This document shows positions 45,677 to 53,811 of a stretch of DNA of 64,000 bases, one piece after another. How positions within the stretch are numbered: the first letter of the stretch is position 1; each line of letters opens with the position of its first letter. This stretch comes from Umezawaea tangerina. Lineage in GTDB: Bacteria > Actinomycetota > Actinomycetes > Mycobacteriales > Pseudonocardiaceae. Both the position numbers and the translations under genes were made by a program. The notes beneath the pieces are model-generated. The model was given only the letters and a program-made list of their open reading frames with translations. It was not told the DNA's origin and searched no databases. The stretch is from the NCBI RefSeq assembly GCF_003002815.1, contig NZ_PVTF01000005.1, positions 124,001 through 188,000 of the forward strand, given 5' to 3'.

Positions 45677-47845
45677 TCAGCGGACGGCGGCCGTCAGGTG
45701 CTCCTCGTGTTCGGGTTCACGCGGCTGGAGCGTGGCGCCCTCGACGTCGAGCCGGGGCAGCCGGCTCAGCCACCGCGGTAGCCACCAGGCGCGCTCGCCG
45801 AGCAGGGCCATGGCCGCCGGGACGAGCACCATCCGGACCACGAAGGCGTCGACGAGGATGCCTGCGGCGAGGGCGAAGGCGATCGACATCATGGTCGCGT
45901 CGGCTCCGGGGAAGAACCCGGCGAAGACCGCGAACATGATGACCGCCGCCGCGACCACGACCGGGGCGGCCTGGCGGAAGCCCGTGCGGATCGCGGCGGT
46001 GTTCGGTTCGCCGCCGCCGTGGGCCTCGTGCATGCGGGAGACCAGGAAGACCTGGTAGTCCATCGCCAGGCCGAACAGGATGCCGACGACGAGGATCGGG
46101 GTGAGGCTGATCAGCGGGCCGGGGTTGTCGACGCCGAACAGGTCGCCGAACCAGCCCCACTGGAAGATCGCCACGGACGAGCCGAGCGCGGAGCCGATGG
46201 TGAGCAGGAAGCCCAGCACGCCCACCAGCGGCACGAGCAGGGACCGGAACACCAGGACCAGCAGCACGAACGCCAGGCCGACGACGAGCGCCAGGTAGCC
46301 CGGCAGCGCGGCGTTGACGGTGCCCGCCACGTCGACGCTGACGGCGGTCTGGCCGGTGACGTAGGCGCGGGGGCCGTCACCGCGCAGCCGGTCGCGGATG
46401 TCGTGGACCAGCCGCTCGGTGGCAGCGCTGGCCGGGCCGGACTCGGGGACGACGGTGAGCAGGGCGGCGGTGCCGTCGGCGTTGGGCACCGGGTCGGTGA
46501 CCGCGACGACGTCGGGCAGGGCGGCCAGGTCGGCCTTGGCGTCGGTGGCGGCCCGCGGGGCGCCCTCGCCGTCGAAGAACACCGTGAGGGGGCCGTTGAA
46601 GCCCGCCCCGAAGGCGTCGGCGAGCAGCAGCTCGGCCCGGCCCTGGGTGGTGCTCTCGGTGGGCGTGACGGCGAGCGTGGTCTGCAAGGAGAACAGCGGG
46701 ATGCTCAACGCGCCGAGTGCCGCGGTGGTCAGCACCAACGCGACCACCCGTCGACGGGTGACCCCGACGACCCAGCCGCGGAAGAACCCCCGGTCCCGGT
46801 GCACGGTGGTCGGCGCGTCGCGTTCCTTGCGGGGAAGCGCCCGGCGGCCGAGCAGGGCCAGCACCGCGGGGACGAGCGTGGTGGCGATGAGCACGGCGAT
46901 GACGATGGTGAACGCCCCGGCGACGCCCATCTGGGTCAGGAACGGGATGCCCGTGACGAACAGGCCGACCAGGGCGATCACGACGGTGAGGCCCGCGGTG
47001 ACCACGGCGGCGCCCGCGGTGCCCACCGAGGTGGCGACGGCGGCTCCGACGTCCTGGCCGCGGCGCAGCTCGTGGCGGAAGCGGCTGACGATGAACAGGG
47101 CGTAGTCGATGCCCACCGCCAGGCCCAGCATCGTGGCGAGCAACGGGGTGGAGGCGGTCAGGTCGACGAAACCGGTGGCGATCTGGATGCCGCAGACGCC
47201 GACCCCGACACCGACCAGCGCGGTCAGCAGGTTCATCCCGGCGACCGCCAGCGCGCCGTAGGTGACGGCCAGCACGACGAGGGCCGCGAGCACGCCGATG
47301 AGCTCGGTGGAGTGCGCACCGCCCCCGCCCACCCCGACCGCGTCCCCGGACGCCTCGACGGTGAGCCCGCCGGTCCGGGCCCCGGCGACGGCGTCCGCGA
47401 GGGCGTCGTGCTGCTCGGCGGTGAGGTCGAAGGCGCTGACGTCGTAGGTGACGGTGCTGTAGGCGGTGGTCAGGTCCGGTGACAGGGCGGTGGGCGTCGG
47501 CCGGAGCGGATCGGTCGCCGAGGCGACCCCGTCGAGCCCGCCCAGCCTGGTGACGAGCTCGCCCACGGCGGCGGTGTTCGCCTCGGTGGTCAGCGTCTGC
47601 CCCTGCGGGGCCTTGACCACGACCCGCGCGGACGCGGTGTCACCGCCGCCTCCGCCGAACTCGCGCTTGATGAGGTCCATCGCCTCGACGGACTCCTGGC
47701 CGGGCAGCGAGAAGGTGTCCACCGTGTTGCCCGCCAGTCGACCCGCGCCGACACCGGCGCCGATGAGCACCACCAGCCAGACGACGATGAACAGGGCCGG
47801 GCGCCGGTAGGCCGCGGCGCCGACGCGGAAGAGCAAGCGTGCCAC
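45677..47845 (-). CDS. MMPL/RND-family membrane transporter
   Basis: Transporter of 722 residues of the MMPL branch of the RND superfamily. Two halves each have one N-terminal helix, a large extracytoplasmic loop and a bundle of helices. Typical segments: MARLLFRVGAAAYRRPALFIVVWL at the start (first 20 shown in family searches), LGLAVGIDYALFIVSRFRHE and FGLAMDYQVFLVSRMHEAH, both with the conserved intramembrane Asp-Tyr pair that carries protons. Such proteins export lipids or drugs. GTG start with GGAGGG nine bases upstream. Divergent from a NarL-type two-component system, which is a plausible controller. Confidence 0.93.
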   Translation of the reverse strand: MARLLFRVGAAAYRRPALFIVVWLVVLIGAGVGAGRLAGNTVDTFSLPGQESVEAMDLIKREFGGGGGDTASARVVVKAPQGQTLTTEANTAAVGELVTRLGGLDGVASATDPLRPTPTALSPDLTTAYSTVTYDVSAFDLTAEQHDALADAVAGARTGGLTVEASGDAVGVGGGGAHSTELIGVLAALVVLAVTYGALAVAGMNLLTALVGVGVGVCGIQIATGFVDLTASTPLLATMLGLAVGIDYALFIVSRFRHELRRGQDVGAAVATSVGTAGAAVVTAGLTVVIALVGLFVTGIPFLTQMGVAGAFTIVIAVLIATTLVPAVLALLGRRALPRKERDAPTTVHRDRGFFRGWVVGVTRRRVVALVLTTAALGALSIPLFSLQTTLAVTPTESTTQGRAELLLADAFGAGFNGPLTVFFDGEGAPRAATDAKADLAALPDVVAVTDPVPNADGTAALLTVVPESGPASAATERLVHDIRDRLRGDGPRAYVTGQTAVSVDVAGTVNAALPGYLALVVGLAFVLLVLVFRSLLVPLVGVLGFLLTIGSALGSSVAIFQWGWFGDLFGVDNPGPLISLTPILVVGILFGLAMDYQVFLVSRMHEAHGGGEPNTAAIRTGFRQAAPVVVAAAVIMFAVFAGFFPGADATMMSIAFALAAGILVDAFVVRMVLVPAAMALLGERAWWLPRWLSRLPRLDVEGATLQPREPEHEEHLTAAVR

Positions 47846-47988
47846 GGTGATCAGCCCTCCACGCGGTCGGGACGGGAGGCACGGGGACGGTCGCGGGGCG
47901 GAACTCGGAGGCGGGACATGGCACCCAGCCTGTCTTCCGACACCGCGGACGGCATCGCTCGCCAGGCGGCTTTCCGGACCCCGTCCGC

Positions 47989-48004
47989 TAGTCCTCGCGA
48001 GCTA
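47989..48004. promoter_or_regulatory. TAGTCCTC half-palindrome upstream of the MMPL gene
   Basis: TAGTCCTCGCGAGCTA is an imperfect palindrome with the same left half, TAGTCCTC, as the perfect palindrome 98 bases away at 48087. Both lie between the divergent MMPL and kinase genes. Confidence 0.45.
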
Positions 48005-48022
48005 CGCCCCTCCCGTCGAGAA

Positions 48023-48060
48023 CACCAGGACATCCACGCCGTGGCGCGGATGTCCTGGTG
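48023..48060. repeat. Strong inverted repeat between divergent genes
   Basis: CACCAGGACATCC (48023-48035) and GGATGTCCTGGTG (48048-48060) form a perfect 13-bp stem; CGCC/GGCG inside can extend it to a 2-base loop after one mismatch. It lies in the 336-base gap between the MMPL transporter and the two-component kinase, where terminators are not expected, so a protein-binding or transcript-folding site is more likely. Confidence 0.6.
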
Positions 48061-48086
48061 CGCCGTCGTCCACTTTCGACAGCGCG

Positions 48087-48102
48087 TAGTCCTCGAGGAC
48101 TA
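48087..48102. promoter_or_regulatory. Perfect 16-base palindrome TAGTCCTCGAGGACTA
   Basis: TAGTCCTC / GAGGACTA without spacer, about 80 bases before the kinase start. Candidate dimer-binding operator for the divergent transporter and two-component genes; the binding protein is unknown. Confidence 0.55.
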
Positions 48103-48181
48103 GTGGCGACGTCCGGGTGTCGATCCGGCGGGCGATGCGACGGGGACGCGCGGGGAGCATGCTGGGGAGGTGTCGTCCAGT

Positions 48182-49444
48182 GTGGAACCGCCCCTCCGGC
48201 AGGAGACCCGCGCCGACCGGCCGTCCCGGTGGCACCCGCACGAGCAGGTCGACGCCACGACCCCGGTGCGCGAGGCCTTCCGGGACGTCTGGCCGGTGCT
48301 CGTCGTGGCGCTGCTGGGCACGCTGGTGGTGCGCGACGGCGGGATCACCGCTCCGCTGTGGCTGGTCGTGCTGGTGGTGGTCGTCCCCCTGCTCCCCGCC
48401 CTCTGGCGGCACCGCCGTCCGGTGACCGCGTTCCTCGGCACCTCCGCGTGCTCGGTCGCGGCCTTCGCGGCCTTGGGGCTGAGCGGTCACGAGCTCGTCG
48501 TGCCGGTCCTGGCGCTCACCCTCTGCCTGGTGACCGTCGTGGACCGGGAACAGGACCGGGTCGCCGTCGCCGCGACCGCGCTGTGCCTGCTGTTCGACGC
48601 CGCCACCGTGCTGACGCCCATGTCACCCGCTCCGGGCGCCAGCAGGCCGGTGTACGCCCTGGTGATCCTGACCGGGGCAGCGGTGCTGCTGGGGCGCAAC
48701 CGACGGGGCCGCCGCGCCGTGCTGGCGGGGCTGCGGGAGCGCGCGGAGACCGCGGAGCGCACCAGGGACGCGCTCGCCCGTGCCGCCGTGGCGGAGGAGC
48801 GGCGGCACATCGCCCGCGAGGTGCACGACATCGTCTCCCACAACATCGCCGTGATGACCAACCTGGCCGACGGGGCCGCGGTCGCGTTGCGCCGCAACGC
48901 CATCCCGCCCGTCGCGCTCACCGCGGTGGAGGCCATCGCGGGCACCGGGAGGGAGGCGATGGAGGAGATGCACGCCCTGCTCGGGGTGCTGCGCGACCCC
49001 GGTGAACGGGACGAGCCCACCCGGCCGCCCGCACCGGGCATCGAGCAGCTGCCGACCCTGGTGGAGCAGGTCCGGGCCGCCGGTCTGGACGTCGCCCTGG
49101 TCCGTCGCGGCGAGGCCCGCCCGGTCGGCGGCGGCACCTCGTTGACGGCGTACCGCCTGGTCCAGGAAGCGCTGAGCAACAGCCTGCGCCACGCCCGCGA
49201 CGCCCGGTGCGCCATGGTGACGCTGCGGTGGTCCACCGACCAGCTCGTCCTCGACGTCGTCGACGACGGGGTGTCCCGAGGCGCGGCACCGGCGGGCACC
49301 GGGACCGGGCACGGCCTCATCGGGATGCGCGAACGGGTGCTCGCCCACGGCGGGACGATCACCGCCGGTCCCGACGAGACCTCCGGCTGGCGGGTCACCG
49401 CGCACCTCCCGCTGGCCGCACCGCACACGGGGAGTCCGGCATGA
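48182..49444 (+). CDS. NarL/DesK-type sensor histidine kinase
   Basis: Sensor kinase of about 420 residues. Residues about 35-175 contain membrane helices (DVWPVLVVALLGTLVV, LWLVVLVVVVPLLPALW, ASRPVYALVILTGAAVLLG). The HisKA_3 helix has its His in RRHIAREVHDIVSHNIAVMT; the ATPase domain has YRLVQEALSNSLRHARDA, DVVDDGVSRGAA and GHGLIGMRERVLAHGG. The first GTG (48170) overlaps the GGGGAGG ribosome binding site itself, so I prefer the in-frame GTG at 48182. The stop overlaps the regulator start (ATGA). Divergent from the MMPL transporter, which it may control. Confidence 0.9.
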   Translation: MEPPLRQETRADRPSRWHPHEQVDATTPVREAFRDVWPVLVVALLGTLVVRDGGITAPLWLVVLVVVVPLLPALWRHRRPVTAFLGTSACSVAAFAALGLSGHELVVPVLALTLCLVTVVDREQDRVAVAATALCLLFDAATVLTPMSPAPGASRPVYALVILTGAAVLLGRNRRGRRAVLAGLRERAETAERTRDALARAAVAEERRHIAREVHDIVSHNIAVMTNLADGAAVALRRNAIPPVALTAVEAIAGTGREAMEEMHALLGVLRDPGERDEPTRPPAPGIEQLPTLVEQVRAAGLDVALVRRGEARPVGGGTSLTAYRLVQEALSNSLRHARDARCAMVTLRWSTDQLVLDVVDDGVSRGAAPAGTGTGHGLIGMRERVLAHGGTITAGPDETSGWRVTAHLPLAAPHTGSPA

Positions 49445-50094
49445 CCACGGTGGTGCTCGTCGACGACGAACCGCTCGTCCGGCTGGGTCTGGGCATGGTC
49501 CTGGACGGCAGCGACGACATCGAGGTGGTCGGCCAGGCGGGCGACGGCGAGGAGGCCGTCGCCCTCGTCGAGCGGCTGCGGCCCGACGTCGTGGTCATGG
49601 ACATCCGGATGCCGGGCACCGACGGCGTGCAGGCCACCCGGCGGATCGTGGAGTCCGGGCTGCCCAGCCGGGTGCTGGCCCTGACCACGTTCGACCTGGA
49701 CGAGTACGCGTTCGCCGCCCTCCAGGCGGGCGCCAGCGGCTTCCTGCTCAAGACCTCCGACCCCCGGCACCTGGTCGACGCGATCCGCACCATCGCCCGC
49801 GGTGACGCGGTGGTCGCGCCGCGGGTGACCAGGCGGCTGCTGGAGACCTTCGCCGAGCACCTGCCGACCGGCGACTCCCCCGCCGCCGACCCGAGGCTGG
49901 CCCGGTTGACCGACCGCGAACGGGAGGTCCTCGTCGAGATGGCCACCGGCAAGTCCAACGCCGAGATCGCCCGCGACCTCGTCGTGTCCGAGTACACCGT
50001 CAAGGCGCACGTCGCACGGGTGCTCGGCAAGCTGGAGCTCCGCGACCGCACCCAGGCCGCCGTCTTCGCGTTCCGCCAGGGCCTGGCGCGGTGA
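49441..50094 (+). CDS. NarL/FixJ-family response regulator
   Basis: Response regulator of 217 residues, partner of the kinase with which it overlaps by four bases (ATGA). Receiver: TTVVLVDDEPLVRLGLGMVL, phospho-acceptor Asp in VVVMDIRMPGTDG, Thr in VLALTTFDLDE, Lys in GFLLKTSDPRH. The LuxR helix-turn-helix is LTDREREVLVEMATGKSNAE then IARDLVVSEYTVKAHVARVLG. Likely targets are the operon itself and the divergent MMPL transporter, where palindromes are visible. Confidence 0.94.
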   Translation: MTTVVLVDDEPLVRLGLGMVLDGSDDIEVVGQAGDGEEAVALVERLRPDVVVMDIRMPGTDGVQATRRIVESGLPSRVLALTTFDLDEYAFAALQAGASGFLLKTSDPRHLVDAIRTIARGDAVVAPRVTRRLLETFAEHLPTGDSPAADPRLARLTDREREVLVEMATGKSNAEIARDLVVSEYTVKAHVARVLGKLELRDRTQAAVFAFRQGLAR

Positions 50095-50103
50095 TCGGGC
50101 CCG

Positions 50104-50502
50104 TCAGCCCCGTGGCGTGTGCATCCGGTCGACCTTCACGGTGAGCAGGACTCGCTGCTGCTGACCGCCGCCGAAGTCGGGGTAGGGCCGGTCGAGGTAC
50201 TTCCGGGACAGCTCGTCGATGTGCTCTCGGGCGCCGTCGGTGGTGAGGTCCACGACGCTGCCGCGCAGGGCCCAGTACCGCGACGGTGCGGCGGGGTCGG
50301 CGATGCCGATGGCGATGCGCGGGTCGCGGCGGAGGTTGCGCGTCTTCTGGTGGGTGTCGACGGTGTTGATGAGCACGTGCTCACCGTCCGTGCCCGCCCA
50401 GGTCTGGGTGATCTGCGGGGAGCCGTCGGGCATGAGCGTGGTCACGAAGCAGATCGCCTTGGTGTTGAGAACGGCGATCAGGTCGTCGGGCAGTGCGGTC
50501 AT
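50104..50502 (-). CDS. PPOX-class F420/FMN-dependent oxidoreductase
   Basis: Split-barrel flavin/F420 protein of 132 residues. Family pattern: LIAVLNTKAICFVTTLMPDG, SPQITQTWAGTDGEHVLINT and TRNLRRDPRIAIGIADPAAP, then RYWALRGSVVDLTTDGAREH, all typical of the actinobacterial Rv1155-type enzymes that use cofactor F420 or FMN. GAAGG eight bases before the ATG at 50502 favours this start over the ATG at 50517. It overlaps the 3' end of the upstream TetR frame by about 120 bases, which is unusual. Co-transcribed with that TetR. Confidence 0.87.
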   Translation of the reverse strand: MTALPDDLIAVLNTKAICFVTTLMPDGSPQITQTWAGTDGEHVLINTVDTHQKTRNLRRDPRIAIGIADPAAPSRYWALRGSVVDLTTDGAREHIDELSRKYLDRPYPDFGGGQQQRVLLTVKVDRMHTPRG

Positions 50503-51157
50503 GGGCTGTGCCTTCATCTCTTGGGTCGTTGTAGAGGTGGCCGATGACCGCCTCGTCCGGCGGGTCGTCGGACAGGTCGGCGTGGCGCATGCCCGCCAGT
50601 GCGATCCGGAGAGCCCGCCGCCACAGCCGCGGGTCGACGGCGCGGGAGGCGTCCATGACGCTGCCCACCATGACGTGCACCGCGGCGAAGTCGGCGGGCG
50701 TCGCCCCGGCGGGCAGCCGACCCGCGCGGACGGCCCGGTCGATCAGGTCGGCCACCAGCGGGGTCATCCGCTCGTGCGCCCGCCGCACCAGCTCGGTGGC
50801 CTGGTGGCGGCTGCGGAGCAGCTCCCCCAGCCCCCGGCTCCCCGACTCGACCTCCAGCTGCCGTTCGAGGAACCAGCAGAGCCCGGCCCAGGCGTCCTCG
50901 TACCGCCAGGCCTGCTCGGCGAAGCCGATCACGGTGTCGATGTGCTCGCCGAACAACGCGTCGAGCAGGTCCTGCCGCTGCGGGAAGCGCCGGTACACCG
51001 TCCCCATCCCCGTGCCTGCCGCCCGCGCGATGTCCTCGTACGAGACATCCAGCCCTTCCACCGCCATGCGCTCGTAGGCCGTGCGCAACAGCAGCCTGCG
51101 GTTGCGCTCGGCGTCGCGGCGCAGAGGTGGGGCGGGGTCGACCACGTGCCGGAGCAT
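50381..51157 (-). CDS. TetR-family regulator with read-through C-terminus
   Basis: TetR regulator of 258 residues. Helix-turn-helix: LLLRTAYERMAVEGLDVSYE then DIARAAGTGMGTVYRRFPQRQDLL. The effector domain extends through LRIALAGMRHADLSDDP, where homologues end soon after. Here the frame continues another 40 residues (arginine- and histidine-rich) inside the next gene in a different frame. Either the original stop was lost or the tail is real. ATG at 51157 chosen. Direct repeats upstream are candidate operator sites shared with the divergent epoxide-hydrolase remnant. Confidence 0.85.
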   Translation of the reverse strand: MLRHVVDPAPPLRRDAERNRRLLLRTAYERMAVEGLDVSYEDIARAAGTGMGTVYRRFPQRQDLLDALFGEHIDTVIGFAEQAWRYEDAWAGLCWFLERQLEVESGSRGLGELLRSRHQATELVRRAHERMTPLVADLIDRAVRAGRLPAGATPADFAAVHVMVGSVMDASRAVDPRLWRRALRIALAGMRHADLSDDPPDEAVIGHLYNDPRDEGTAHDRTARRPDRRSQHQGDLLRDHAHARRLPADHPDLGGHGR

Positions 51158-51158
51158 A

Positions 51159-51192
51159 TCCAAGTGGAAGAACTATTCCAAGTTGAAGACTT
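51159..51192. promoter_or_regulatory. Direct repeat / inverted repeat operator of the TetR gene
   Basis: TCCAAGTGGAAGAACT (51159-51174) recurs as TCCAAGTTGAAGACTT (51177-51192), 18 bases apart, and TGGAA-N6-TTCCA (51165-51180) is a palindrome across them. Directly upstream of the TetR start. Confidence 0.5.
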
Positions 51193-51248
51193 CTTCCGCT
51201 TTCTGCCTAGGACGGCGCCGTCCCGCCACGACCACCCGGGAGCACCCG

Positions 51249-51807
51249 ATGCCAGTCCCCGATCGACGGGATCGACGTCCACTTCCTGCACGTCAGGTCG
51301 GCCGAGCCGGACGCGGTGCCGCTGCTGCTGTGCCACGGCCGGCCCGGCTCGATCCTGGAGTTCCGGCACCTGGTGGGCCCGCTGACCAACCCGGTCGCCC
51401 ACGGCGGCGACTGGGGCGCGGCCGTCGTCGAGCGGATCACCCGCAAGGCGCCCGAGCGGTGCCGGGGCGCGCACTTCACCCTGCCGCTGCTGTTCCCGAC
51501 CGAGCAGGAGGTGGACGAGGCGACCGAGGAGGAGCGGCGGATGGTCGCGCGCGCCCGGCACTACGAGGACGAGCTCAGCGCGTACGCCACGCCCGGCGGT
51601 CCCCCGGAACCGAACCCCGTTCCCGCCGGGTTCGCCATCTTCCCCGGCGAGGCCGTGCAGGCGTCCCGACGCTGGGCCGAGCGGCGCTACGGGACTGTCC
51701 TGCACCACGCCCGACTCGAGCGCGGCGGCCACTTCGCCGCCCTCGAGCAGCCGGACGTCCTCACCGACCGGATCCGCACGACCTTCCGACCGCCGCAGAC
51801 CTCCTGA
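51249..51807 (+). pseudogene. Decayed epoxide hydrolase (juvenile-hormone-epoxide-hydrolase type) with internal deletions
   Basis: Recognisable parts of a normally ~380-residue epoxide hydrolase remain in one frame: [40 protein letters not shown], then [12 protein letters not shown] with the Asp nucleophile motif, a lid fragment [13 protein letters not shown], and the C-terminal [20 protein letters not shown] and [12 protein letters not shown] with the catalytic His. The N-terminal domain is gone, and no in-frame start follows the TAG at 51208 until a GTG at 51316; the ATG at 51249 is in another frame. The core jumps from NPVAHGGD straight to WGA, where family members have about 40 residues between two GGD motifs. 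A second gap lies after ELSAYA. Divergent from the TetR that probably once controlled it. Confidence 0.75.
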
Positions 51808-51824
51808 CCACGGCTCGGCCGCCG

Positions 51825-52718
51825 TCAGAGGTCCAGCCGCCCGGCCCGGTGCAGCGTCTGCACGGCCTGGACGGTGGCGTAACCGCGCCACTCCAACGCG
51901 GCCGCCGGGGAGAAGGAGGCGAAGTCGACCACCCAGCCACCGTCGTCCAGCTGCCGTCCGGCGAGCCGGTCCAACTCGGACTCCAGCACACCGGGACGCA
52001 GCAGAGCGCTCGCCGGTGTACCCGGCACCGGCGCGAAGTTGAGCGCGCGCATGGTCTCCCCCTCGCTGCCGCCGTCGACCGGGACGAGACCGGTGTCCGG
52101 TACGAACTCCCCCAGCCGCTCCAGGAGGTTCGCGGCTTCCGGGTAGCGGTCGTGGGCGGCGTCGAGGAAGCGGATGGCGAACGACAGCGCGATCGCGTGC
52201 GGCCGCTCCCGCACCGCGGCGATGGCCTCCAGGCAGTACCCGGTCGCCCGTTCCAGCCACGGGTGCGCGGCGACCGCGGGGTCGTGCGCGGCGACGCGGT
52301 GGGCGACACCGGCGGCGAACGCGGTGCTCTGCAAGGTCGACACCGACGGGTCCGCCTCCGCCCAGAACGTCGCGCACCCCGCGGGGTCGGCGACCGGCAG
52401 CGCGAACGGCAGCCCGCCGTCCGGCAACGTCACCGAGTCGAGCCAGTCGCACAGCTCGACCGCGCGCGGAGTCGTCAGCGGCGCGACGTCCTCGAACACC
52501 TCGAAAGCGTGCAGGGCACCCGCGGGCTGGCTCTCCGGAGCACGCAGGTCCGGTTCCAGTCCCCAGCCGTAACCACCGTCGGGGTTGCGGTAGCCGTCCA
52601 CCGCGGCCAGCACCGCGTCCGGACCGGTCCGGCCGACGAGCAGGTCGAAGCGACGGCGGTCGAGCACCCGACCATGACAGGCCAGGAACGCCGCGGCGCG
52701 GGAGAGGTCAACAGTCAT
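51825..52718 (-). CDS. Terpene-cyclase/prenyltransferase-like alpha-toroid protein
   Basis: Protein of 297 residues with repeated alpha/alpha-toroid segments like those of squalene cyclases and prenyltransferase beta subunits: VDGYRNPDGGYGWGLEPDLR, LCDWLDSVTLPDGGLPFALP and LAGRQLDDGGWVVDF, the QW-like DGGW/DGGY units. The DxDD motif needed for class II cyclase acid catalysis is not seen, so enzymatic function is uncertain. ATG giving MTVDLSRAAAFL. It converges with the epoxide hydrolase remnant, 17 bases apart. Similar proteins in actinomycetes are uncharacterised. Confidence 0.78.
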   Translation of the reverse strand: MTVDLSRAAAFLACHGRVLDRRRFDLLVGRTGPDAVLAAVDGYRNPDGGYGWGLEPDLRAPESQPAGALHAFEVFEDVAPLTTPRAVELCDWLDSVTLPDGGLPFALPVADPAGCATFWAEADPSVSTLQSTAFAAGVAHRVAAHDPAVAAHPWLERATGYCLEAIAAVRERPHAIALSFAIRFLDAAHDRYPEAANLLERLGEFVPDTGLVPVDGGSEGETMRALNFAPVPGTPASALLRPGVLESELDRLAGRQLDDGGWVVDFASFSPAAALEWRGYATVQAVQTLHRAGRLDL

Positions 52719-52795
52719 GACCCCAGCATGACCAGTCCGCACGCCGAGGTCTTGAATGAAACGGACGTGCGCCTGTCGTGTCGTCGGGTGCCGGG

Positions 52796-53791
52796 TCAGA
52801 CCTCGATCACGGTCTTCCCGATCGTCCGCTTGCCCTCGACCAGCTCGTGCGCCTTCCTCATCGTGTCCGCGGTCAGCCCGTGGAGCACCGTCGTGGTGAT
52901 GGGGCGCACCCTGCCCGCGACGACGTCCTGCCCCAGGCCCGCGAGGATTCGGCCCTGGCCGCCGACGTCGTACCCGGCCGTGACCCTGCTGAAGACCATC
53001 TCGGTGTGCAGCGACACGGACTTGGCCGCGAGCGGGCCCAGGTCGAGCGGGCCGGTCGGGTCGACGACCGAGAGGTATCCGAACGGCCTCAGCACCTCGG
53101 TGATCCAGCCGATGTTGCCGACGGTCCCCGCGGTGGACAGCACGAGGTCGACCTGGTCGACACCGGCGTCGCGGAGCTGGGCGGGCACGTCCGCGGTGTG
53201 GTCGACGACCACGTCCGCCCCCATGCCCGTCGACCACTCGCGCGACTCGGGACGCGAGGCCGTGCTCACCACCAGGGCCGACGTCCGGCTCTTCACCAGC
53301 TGGGTCGCCAGCGTCCCCACACCACCGGCGCCGCCCACGATCAGCACGCGGTCGACTCCCGCCGCCAAGCCGTCCCCGTCGCGGAACAGCGCCTCCCACG
53401 CCGTGAGACCACCGATCGGCAGCGAGGCGGCGTCCACAAAGGACAACCGGTCCGGAATCCGCGCCACCACGCGGTGATCGACCGCGACGCGCTCCGCCCA
53501 GGCACCGTCGCGCGCCATGTCGCCGGTGCCCATGACGCGGTCGCCGACCGCGAAGCCCGCGACAGCGGGTCCCACGGCCTCGACCACCCCGGCGAACTCC
53601 CAGCCCAGGACGAGCCGCCCTCCGGCCTCCGCGCCGCGCAGCCGCCGGACCATCGCCTCACCGGGGTTGATCCCGACGGCACGGACTCCGATGAGCAGGT
53701 CCTTGTCGCGCAGCCGTGGTTCCGCGACGTCGACCAGGTCGACGGCGAACGCGTCGAGCGCGTGGGCCTTCTCGTAGGCGAGTGCCTTCAT
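52796..53791 (-). CDS. MDR-superfamily zinc-type oxidoreductase
   Basis: Medium-chain dehydrogenase/reductase of 331 residues. N-terminal GroES-like domain: MKALAYEKAHALDAFAVDL, VGINPGEAMVRRL, LGWEFAGVVEAVGPAVAGF. Rossmann domain: VLIVGGAGGVGTLATQLVKS with the nucleotide-binding glycines and VVSTASRPESREW. It resembles the ZADH-like alcohol dehydrogenase / quinone reductase branch; the catalytic zinc cysteines are absent. It follows the NAD(P)-binding protein by 20 bases on the same strand and is probably co-expressed with it. Confidence 0.9.
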   Translation of the reverse strand: MKALAYEKAHALDAFAVDLVDVAEPRLRDKDLLIGVRAVGINPGEAMVRRLRGAEAGGRLVLGWEFAGVVEAVGPAVAGFAVGDRVMGTGDMARDGAWAERVAVDHRVVARIPDRLSFVDAASLPIGGLTAWEALFRDGDGLAAGVDRVLIVGGAGGVGTLATQLVKSRTSALVVSTASRPESREWSTGMGADVVVDHTADVPAQLRDAGVDQVDLVLSTAGTVGNIGWITEVLRPFGYLSVVDPTGPLDLGPLAAKSVSLHTEMVFSRVTAGYDVGGQGRILAGLGQDVVAGRVRPITTTVLHGLTADTMRKAHELVEGKRTIGKTVIEV

Positions 53792-53811
53792 CGAACGCGC
53801 TTCCCTTCTCT

